In this document: positions 56,661-64,000 of the stretch, in pieces
Layout: every line of letters starts with the position of its first letter
Numbering within the stretch: the stretch's first letter is position 1
Origin: Mytilus californianus
Lineage: Eukaryota; Mollusca; Bivalvia; Mytilida; Mytilidae
Assembly: GCF_021869535.1 (NCBI RefSeq)
Contig: NW_026262712.1
Span: 46,296,884 to 46,360,883 of the forward strand
Direction of reading: 5' to 3'
Length of the DNA stretch: 64,000 bases
Translations under genes and position numbers: made by a program
The notes under the pieces: model-generated
Told to the model about the DNA's origin: nothing
Seen by the model: only the letters and a program-made list of their open reading frames with translations
Database searches by the model: none

Positions 56661-57550
56661 AACACACAAAACGATCAGATGCGTAGTGTAAAATAAAGTA
56701 TTGTTGTCGTCATAGAAAATTAAATATAAAAGAACAGAACAGAGAATAATGATTTTTTTCAGTTATCTTGACAGAACACTGCCATAAAATCCATAATATA
56801 TAAATAAGAGTAACTCTCAAATTTCAACATTCCTTTAGCATGATTGAATATAGATACATGTATATGATAATGTTTTCAATTATAGTATGATTAAAACATC
56901 ATAAATACTGAATGAGTGTTAATATTTTCAATTGTATCATTATAAAAGAACGTTGAAACTTCACAAACACTTGAATGGGACTGAATTTTCAACGAAGAAT
57001 TGAGCGGCATCATATTCAAAACACTGCGGACAGGTTGATGTTTAGAAACCATAGGACATGACTACGGCTAACTTGGAAAAGGCACTGTGCAAATCGAATA
57101 TCCATGTATTGTTTCCCGCCAGTTTTTTTCACACTAATTCGTATTCATTGATATAAAAGTCTAGGAAAGCATATGGTAATGCTCTACCTAAAATGTACCT
57201 CAGTATCGGTAGAGAAAGGCTTTGATAAACGAGTGATTTTCCCAAGTGTTAAATAAAAATAAAGTGTATCCAAGTTTCTATGTCTAGTCCCAGGTTCCCA
57301 TATCTGTTGTTGTCAATACTTGATTGTCCCATCGGGTTTCTCTAAAGCCTTCTTTCCATTACGCAAGAAAAGAAAAGAAAAGAAAAAGATAACTACACCA
57401 TTGCAGTACAACACAACAAGATGCACCACATCACTAACTCGAATTAAAAAACAATTAAACAAAGAAACAAAGAAAAATAATGATGAAAAACATTACCCCC
57501 GAAAAAAGAATGACTTCACTACCTATCTAGAATCGAGGCGAATGTCCATC
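56661..57550. other. Interior of the 3.19-kb element without further genes
   Basis: AT-rich. A frame at 57320-57568 is Lys/Thr-rich and follows AAAGAAAAG repeats; no domain. Confidence 0.35.
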
Positions 57551-57554
57551 GTTT

Positions 57555-57672
57555 TAGGCCGTATGTAGATTGACTTTGTGTTGTTGTGTTACTTAGGCCG
57601 TATGTAGATTGACTTTGTGTTGTTGTGTTACTTAGGCCGTATGTAGATTGACTTTGTGTTGTTGTGTTACTA
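57555..57672. repeat. 39-bp tandem triplication
   Basis: TTAGGCCGTATGTAGATTGA CTTTGTGTTGTTGTGTTAC three times, unit starts (GTATG) at 57561, 57600 and 57639. Essentially identical units. Confidence 0.95.
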
Positions 57673-58284
57673 TCATATTGAAGTTTATCCTACATAAATT
57701 ATCTTTTTCTTTACTTTTCTTCTTTTTGAAAATCAGAAAAGTCAAACGGAATTGTGAATCGCATGAACAACGTACGTTCATGGTCTTACGTCCAAAAATA
57801 GAATATAAATTTAATTATTTAATGGAACAACTGCTAGTGTTTACGCAAATCAAATAACATACAATGTACATGCCCTTATTAAATAACTAGGCTCATCATC
57901 TCCTGTCATTTATTTCAATACTTTATGCTTTCATTTTTTTTCTTAAATTTATTCCACTGTATTTCTTTTTTTGTAAACATGTGAAATACAATATACAACA
58001 TGCCTATGAACAAAAATTATCCAAAAGAAAAGGTGTAAATTCTTTTTGTTTCCGTTTTCGGTTCCGTATTCCGTTCCGTTTTCCGTTTCCGCCTTTTAGC
58101 AACACCCGGGTTTTTAGTGCCACAACCATGAAGTTACAAACTCAATTAAGCCTTTTGTTACAGATGGCTTTTGATAAAATTAAATATGAGTCAACTTTAA
58201 ATTTTTTAATACATAAAAATTAACCATCTCTGCATTAAACCTTTTCTTGTAAAATATCTTTTTGGCAAGGCCTATACTCATACA

Positions 58285-58740
58285 TATAAGAAGATGTGGT
58301 ATGAGTGCCAATGAGACAACTCTCCATCCAAGTCAAAATTTATAAAAGTAAACCATTATAGGTCACAGTACGGTCTTCAACACGGAGCCTTGGCTCACAC
58401 CGAACAGTAAGCTATAAAGAGCCCCAACAAATTAGTAGTGTAAAACCATTCAAACGGGAAAACCAACGGTATAATCTATATAAAAAACGAGAAACGAGAA
58501 ACACTTATGAACCACATCAACAAAAGACAACTACTGAACATCAGATTCCTGACTTAGGACAGGTGCAAACAAATGCAGCGGGTTTAAACGTTTTAATGGT
58601 ACCAAACCTTCACCCTTTTTCTGAAACAATAGTGTAACATCACAACATAGAGAGACACATTATAAAATATCAACTGAAATAGCTTAACTCAATCAAAGGA
58701 CATATTAACACCATTGAACATACACTGAAAAAAAAACAAG
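58285..58740 (+). repeat. Dispersed mussel repeat, GATGTGGTATGA family, longest copy
   Basis: Runs from AAGAAGATGTGGTATGAGTG through CACGGAGCCTTGGCTCACAC, CCAACGGTATAATCTATATA and CATCAGATTCCTGACTTAGG to CAGGTGCAAACAAATGCAGC GGGTTTAAACG, with a 3' part to about 58740. Used here as the reference for the other copies. Confidence 0.8.
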
Positions 58741-59071
58741 ATCTGAAAGTGAGACTAATTCAAAAACATTTCGTTTTTGTGTAAATAGCTACAAAGTTTG
58801 CCCTAAAGACAATATGTAAGACAAAACTTAACTCATAAATGTCAGTACTGACATCTGACATACTAATGTCTTATAGAAATCTGAAGGATGTTATTTGATA
58901 GATTAAATTTTTTTTAATTTTTGTAGGACAATTAATAGGCCGTATCGTATTTTCTCACTTTAATAACAACCAATAGTATAGTGGAAGGATATTACTAAAA
59001 AAATGATTTTCTTTGACTTTGCATTTATTTGAATCTTAATTGAGTACTTTGACTGGGTCAGCCATTTCGTT

Positions 59072-59702
59072 ACTTCGAATTAAATTCGTTATCACAATTT
59101 TTGGCAATTCGTGTTAACGGACGAAAATCGTAATAACGAATTTTATAAATAGTGATAACGAATTGTATAAATCGTTATATCGGATTCAATTTGTTATTAC
59201 GAATTCGTAGAAATAGTAATCACAATTTTATAGTAATTCACGAAAACGGATAAAAATCGTAATAATGATTTTCATAAATAGTTATAACGGATTCAATTCG
59301 TTATCTCAAATTCGTAGAAATAGTTATCAAGATTCTAATCCTTTTTCACGAATTATACAATTTGTTATAACGATTTTTAAACCGTAATCGCGAATTACAA
59401 AAATCTGTGATAACGAATTTAATCAGCAACCACGAATTACAAAAAAAACATGTGACAACAAAGTACATACATTCGTGAGAACGAATTAAATCTGTGATAA
59501 CGAATTATACCATTTGTTATAACGATTGTAATCCGTTATCACGAATTACAAAACATTGTGATAACGAATTGTATCCGCTATTACGAAATACAAATTAAAA
59601 CTGTTATAACTAATTCCATAAATTCGTGATAACTAATTTAATCTGTGATAACGAATTCTACAATTCGTGAAAACGATTTTAATTCGTGATATCAAATTCA
59701 AA
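59072..59702. repeat. Degenerate field of AACGAATT / AATTCGTT palindromic words
   Basis: Over 30 variants of GATAACGAATT and AATTCGTTATC in both orientations, typically 15-25 bases apart and joined by TATAAAT or TACAAA linkers, often as AATTCGTGATAACGAATT dyads. No constant period. No reading frame. Confidence 0.8.
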
Positions 59703-60360
59703 TTATGTTTTTGGGAGGTCCTAAATGTGCTTCCGTATTAAGACGCTTGTATTGAGGTGTTTGTGTAATTATAAAGCTTATTGGAGGATGCAGACATTGC
59801 AAAGCTTCTTTTCCACTAGGAGTAATTTTTGTATATTTTGATTTTGTTAACTAAAGCTGTCATAACTTACTACAATCCTCAACCTCTGTAAACATAAGTG
59901 TCATGCATTCGAAGTTGTTTCCTTTTTCTCCTAAATAAAGATAGTTCGGGCAACTAAGTGACGCTATGATGAACTCTGGATATACATAATCCTTACATAA
60001 ACGGCGAATCACTTTTTTACTAAAATGCTTAATTTTGTCAGATTGTGATCAACGAAGTGGCCGCTGCTGGAAGGCATTAGGTTAAACTATTCCTATGGTT
60101 TCAATGAATAATGTTAATGAGAATTTTAAAGTATTGTATTCATATGTTGTCCATTTGAGATAATTTTATGTAATTACATTACATGTATGTTTCATTATAA
60201 TACGTTATTTTGATTGGCTAACAGCAATCTCGCGTCATTCTGAAATTAACCTTCATTTCAAAATGAATTGTAACACGAGCTTCTACAATAAAGTGCACAG
60301 GTAAATAAAGAAAAACTTGATAGACATCGTGTTTTCATGATCCTAGTAAAAAAAATATAA
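59703..60360. other. Gene-free DNA, MITE-like flank
   Basis: 60195-60260 (ATAATACGTTATTTTGATTG GCTAACAGCAATCTCGCG) resembles the AT-rich dispersed element type noted at 16550. Otherwise nothing assigned. Confidence 0.35.
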
Positions 60361-60363
60361 TTA

Positions 60364-60514
60364 TAAGTATTGAATGCTTCTTTTAGTAATTTTATAGGGT
60401 TGTTAAAGCGTTGACCGTGCGCACATTTTTGGTATGAAGCGCGCAAACCAAATGTACTTCGGTCAACGCTTTTACACCCCAATAAATTTACAAAAAGAAG
60501 CATTCAATTCTTAA
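60364..60514. repeat. Palindrome with ~55-bp arms
   Basis: Left arm ATTGAATGCTTCTTTTAGTAA ... GTTAAAGCGTTGACCG pairs with right arm CGGTCAACGCTTTTACACCCC ... AAAGAAGCATTCAAT around a ~30-base loop (TGCGCACATTTTTGGTATGA...). Minor mismatches only. Likely a MITE or part of one. Confidence 0.75.
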
Positions 60515-60870
60515 ATAAATATTAGTTGTCTAAATATACATCATTTCGATTTTTATACACATAAGGTATTGATCAAATTGAAATTTAGAAAAAATGGAAA
60601 TCCTGATGTTTTCACGTCTGTCCCTTTCAGACGTATGCACACACCTCTTAAGTGAAACATTCCTCATCGCACCCTAATCATAAATCTTTGAGCTAACAAG
60701 GATGAAATTACTCAAAACTAAGGGGAAAACATGCGTAATACTCTGAACTGTTGATCAGAGAATGAAAGAAGGATTACTAAATTTAATAAACAATTTTCAT
60801 AAACGGTTAAAGAGTTCACCAGATTCCATAATATGTCTGTTACTATGTATGTATATGCGGACTTTGATCA
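60515..60870. other. Gene-free DNA
   Basis: No feature seen. Confidence 0.4.
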
Positions 60871-60879
60871 CTTTTGTAA

Positions 60880-62040
60880 CTGATATTGTTTTTGAATTAA
60901 ATAGCGGTTACGTATAATTTTGTTATTGTTGTTGTGTTTGAAGTTAAGAGGGATTACTTTAAAATTGTGTGATGGATTTCGTTTTTGAATATAAGAGTGT
61001 TTACTCTTGTTATTGGTACTGTTTTTGAATATTAGAGTGAATAATTTTGTTATTTTTGCTGTTTTTGTATTTAAGAGTGAATACATTAAAAATGTTGCTA
61101 TTGATGCTGCTTTTGTATTTAAAGTGATTAAATTTGTTATTGATGTTGTTTTTGTATTTAAAAGTGATTACTTTTGTTATTGATGTTGTTTTTGTATTTA
61201 AGAGTGATTACTTTTGTTATTGATGCTGTTTTTGTATTTAAGAGTGATTGCATTTGTTATTGATGCTGATTTTGTATTAAAGAGTTATCACATTTGTTAT
61301 TGATACTGCTTTTGTATTTAAGAGTTATCACATTTGTTATTGATACTGCTTTTGTATTTAAGAGTGATAACTTTTGTTATTGATACGCCTTTTGTATTTA
61401 AGAGTCATCACATTTGTTATTGATACTGCTTTTGTATTTAAGAGTGATAACTTTTGTTATTGATACTGCTTTTGTATTTAAGAGTCATTACATTTGTTAT
61501 TGATACTGCTTTTGTATTTAAGAGTTATCACATTTGTTATTGATACTACTTTTGTATTTAAGAGTGATAACTTTTGTTATTGATACTGCTTTTGTATTTA
61601 AGAGTCATCACATTTGTTATTGATACTGCTTTTGTATTTAGGAGTCATCACATTTGTTATTGATACTGCTTTTGTATTTAGGAGTCATCACATTTGTTAT
61701 TGATACTGCTTTTGTATTTAAGAGTCATCACATTTGTTATTGATACTGCTTTAGTATTTAAGAGTCATCACATTTGTTATTGATACTGCTTTTGTATTTA
61801 AGAGTCATCACATTTGTTATTGATACTGCTTTAGTATTTAAGAGTCATCACATTTGTTATTGATACTGCTTTTGTATTTAATAGTCATCTCATTTGTTAT
61901 TGATACTGCTTTTGTATTTAAGAATGATAACTTTTGTTATTTATGCTGTTTTTGAATTTTCGAGAGATTACTTTTGTAACAGATAATGTTTTTGTATTTG
62001 AGAGTGATTTCTTTTGTCATTGATTTTGTTTTTGAATTTC
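60880..62040. repeat. 40-bp satellite array
   Basis: Unit: CATTTGTTATTGATACTGCT TTTGTATTTAAGAGTCATCA. About 29 units at 40-base spacing. The centre (61280-61900) is nearly uniform with alternation between CATTTGTTAT and CTTTTGTTAT variants; edges decay on both sides. Confidence 0.95.
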
Positions 62041-62149
62041 GATGTATTATTCATTTATATTAACCCATCACAACGTTTTTGGCATGGATTTTTGACATCA
62101 GAACTCACTACAGTTGTTTCAAATGTCAGCTTCTGTATACTAGTATACT

Positions 62150-62330
62150 TATGTAGTACTCTGAACCGTAATGTTAGTCCGAACCGCTATATGGTCTCTC
62201 TGAGGTGCGATGGTTTGATGCTGAGGTGCGTTTTTGTTCACGCTGGAGTGTGATGGTGGCATTGTGAAACTATCTCGTTGGTAGCTACGCCTGAGTGCGA
62301 TGGTGGTAACGCTGTAGTGCGATGGTCTAC
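62150..62330. repeat. Short degenerate GAGTGCGATGGTGG tandem
   Basis: Variants of GCTGAGGTGCGATGGT / GCTGGAGTGTGATGGTGG / GCCTGAGTGCGATGGTGG / GCTGTAGTGCGATGGT recur five to six times at 25-50 base intervals. Confidence 0.6.
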
Positions 62331-62790
62331 ACAATCTACATTTTCAATGCTTTTCATGTCGAAGTAGAAGTCAATTTATATGTTAGAAGTTTTCCACGTT
62401 TTTACGTTAATAAGAGGCTTTTGAACTTCAAGTACTACGAGAAAATGGGAGGATTGGTGGATAGGGGAAGGTTTACCTTCTGTCGCGTTTGTTTTTTTAA
62501 TCTACAAAAGGTTCCTTTTACGTGCGTGTCATTCTCTAAATACATAGGGTCCGCAGATAGACTCTTCGTATTATATTATTACGGTAAACGAGGAACCCAT
62601 GAGAGGAGCAAAGTAAAGACAAAATGTTTACGCAGAATTATGTCAAAATGCAGAAAATCAAAGAGAACGATCACTCACTTAGTATGCAACTGATGTTAAG
62701 GACAGATATTATAGACAATAATGAATGTAAATTTATATACTAACTATCAAAATAATCTGCTTCGCATACTAGTAATAACTGCATATTTAA
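62331..62790. other. Gene-free DNA; unsupported open frame
   Basis: An open frame of 123 codons (62322-62693, +) is Arg/Lys/Phe-rich. It has no start context, motif or homologue that I recognise. Confidence 0.3.
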
Positions 62791-62794
62791 CCTA

Positions 62795-63239
62795 TAGCTG
62801 TGCAATGGAACCTATGGGAATGCAACCCGAGTATAAATCTCAATAACCGAAAATAGATATCTATGGTATAATTTTCACAATTATACCATGGTTTTGTTGT
62901 ATAGGGTCTTCGAGAAAAAGAAAGATAGCAATACCTAGCTGCCTGAATTTTTTGACATTTGAACAACAGAGTCAGTACGGGGCCACTAAGCTAAACTGCC
63001 CGCTTTGCACCAGCCGATATAAATGAATGCCTAGGGTGGGAATCGAACCCACGTACATCAACTCTGTTGTCCTATATTTTAAAATGGAAAAAAAAAATCG
63101 CTCCTAGAACAAATAAACAAACAAATAAAGTTTAAAAAAATATATAAATGTGTATATATTATACTGGAAAATATAAGTTGATTTTCGGTTATTGAGATTT
63201 ATACTTGGATTGTATTCCATAGGCTTCACTGTACAGCTA
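62795..63239. mobile_element. TA-flanked MITE with ~58-bp inverted ends and a tRNA-like B box
   Basis: TA at 62795-62796 and 63238-63239 flank a 441-bp element. Ends: GCTGTGCAATGGAACCTATG ... CAATAACCGAAAAT (to 62854) and, inverted, 63181-63237; about 85% identical. A TA duplication is typical of Tc1/mariner and related MITEs. Internally, on the minus strand, GTGGGTTCGATTCCCAC (63036-63052) is a perfect T-arm with a B-box, and ACTCTGTTGT / CAACAGAGT words (62965 and 63060) form another inverted pair. A tRNA-derived piece seems to have been captured. Confidence 0.75.
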
Positions 63240-63811
63240 CATGTATAGGTCTGGATTTGCCGAGGCGGCTTTTTTGGGGGAGGGGGCAGGATGCAAGCCC
63301 CTTTTAAGGAGCTTCATATTTGGTAAATGCATAGACTTTTTCATTGTATTACTCCAAATGTTGGCTTGCTAGAATCATAAACATTTTGAAATTCCTTTTA
63401 ATTAATGTACGACTTGGGCTTCAGGTACAAATTAAGGTTCATCTATACACTTTAACAAAAATATCTGTGTTTACACCATGAAATTTTCTCCGAGTACAGA
63501 AAAAACTTGAGTAATTTTAAAAGTTTTAATGCCTGGCAGCACCTAGATAAATTAATGTTACATCCAATTTATGTTCTAAAAACTTAAAACACTTTATGGA
63601 TTTTGATGAACATTTTCTTTCCTTGCCACAGAAGATGGTGAAATAAACAAACACCTGAGTTTTCTTTGATACAGTCCACTCATTTACACTATTTAAATCA
63701 CCTCTGTTGCGAGTAGATTTCTATTGTCCCTATCTTGTCCATGTCAATCAATATGATACAATACAATCATTACCTGAGGGGGACCATCAAAAAGATTTCA
63801 CATGACTTTGT

Positions 63812-63815
<4 letters not shown>
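63240..63815. other. Gene-free DNA
   Basis: A G-rich run lies at about 63270-63290. No exon or element boundary recognised. Confidence 0.4.
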
Positions 63816-63817
<2 letters not shown>

Positions 63818-63867
<50 letters not shown>

Positions 63868-64000
63868 TGTCCGTCCGTCCGTCCGTCTGTCCGTCCGTCA
63901 GTCCGTCAGTCCTGTTTCTTGTCATCGCAACTCCTCTAAAACCACACAACAGAATTTCATGAAACCTTTTTAGATAATAAGGACATACTATGTAGTTGTG
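63818..64000 (+). repeat. Dispersed molluscan repeat with (CCGT)n microsatellite, cut by the window end
   Basis: TATACCCCACGCAACGAGTT GCGGAGGGTATAATG, then GACC and CCGTCCGTCTGTCCGT units to about 63915, then TGTTTCTTGTCATCGCAACT CCTC. Familiar from bivalve genomes; continues past the window. Confidence 0.7.

Larger units (their letters stand above)
54907..58117. mobile_element. 3.19-kb TIR element with 10-bp direct repeat (Mutator-like signature)
   Basis: GGGTTTTTAG occurs at 54907-54916 and 58108-58117 immediately outside inverted ends: left 54917-54974 GGGTGTTGCTAAACGGCGGA..., right 58049-58107, reverse-complemented GGGTGTTGCTAAAAGGCGGA.... Ends match over about 58 bases and consist mostly of CGGAAA / ACGGAA words. 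Long inverted ends plus a 9-10-bp target duplication are the classic Mutator-like pattern. No transposase is present. The interior carries a dead reverse transcriptase, a MITE and a 39-bp tandem repeat, so it is non-autonomous and much invaded. Confidence 0.75.

Noticed and set aside
62322..62693. 123-codon frame
   Set aside because: No homologue or splice evidence, and it begins inside the GTGCGATGGT repeat edge.
63030..63075. Functional tRNA gene on the minus strand
   Set aside because: Only the T-arm is intact; no acceptor or D-arm pairing, and it sits inside a MITE.

Overview
This is an AT-rich, intron- and repeat-dominated animal nuclear DNA window. It looks like a bivalve mollusc, most probably a mussel (Mytilus). 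The reasons are the many copies of dispersed sequences I recognise from mussel genomes (for example the family containing GATGTGGTATGAGTGCCA, and the one containing GGGGAATGTGTCAAAGAG), a tRNA-headed SINE, minisatellite-bearing non-autonomous elements and very low coding density. The family recognition is from memory; no search was run.

Coding content is small. One clear coding exon (15574-16245, +) encodes an immunity-related GTPase (IRG) G domain of 223 residues. On the minus strand I found a chain of very short exons with matching splice phases: 42720-42777, 41238-41301 and 26907-26971, possibly preceded by 49672-49727. This would be the 3' end of an unidentified gene whose last intron is about 14.3 kb. 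The first 46 bases look like the end of a coding exon cut by the window edge. Everything else that is open is retrotransposon debris, repeat, or chance.

Layout. 1-2.6 kb: exon end, 3' UTR, SINE. 2.7-6.6 kb: many dispersed copies, in both orientations, of a GGTAACAGGATAGA-like word. 3.9, 8.9 and 19.3 kb: three copies of a TATA-containing module with an ISRE-like word, one of them upstream of the IRG exon. 9.5-10.5 kb: hAT-like element with 8-bp target duplication. 11.6-15.3 kb: 5'-truncated dead LINE nested in a dispersed repeat. 17.2-18.1 kb: composite dispersed repeat. 19.9-21.0 kb: element with a 47-bp palindromic minisatellite. 21.5-23.4 kb: GATTTG/CAAATC field and a large palindrome. 24.6-26.4 kb: 51-bp satellite.

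31.4-39.6 kb holds the most striking structure: a 2,621-bp segment present three times in tandem. Its outer ends keep a 25-bp terminal inverted repeat, so it derives from one element of about 2.4 kb that carries a small ORF, a 322-bp internal duplication and a TTAA-flanked MITE. 39.4-46.2 kb: further MITEs and a tandem pair of hairpins. 51-58.7 kb: dispersed repeats, a second 47-bp array in inverse orientation, and a 3.19-kb element with about 59-bp inverted ends and a 10-bp direct repeat (Mutator-like signature) containing a dead reverse transcriptase and another MITE. 59-64 kb: AACGAATT palindromic field, 40-bp satellite, a TA-flanked MITE with a tRNA-like B box, and a CCGT microsatellite.

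There is no operon or gene system here. The window is best read as intron and intergenic space of a mussel chromosome built by layered transposition, with one innate-immunity GTPase exon and one cryptic small-exon gene.
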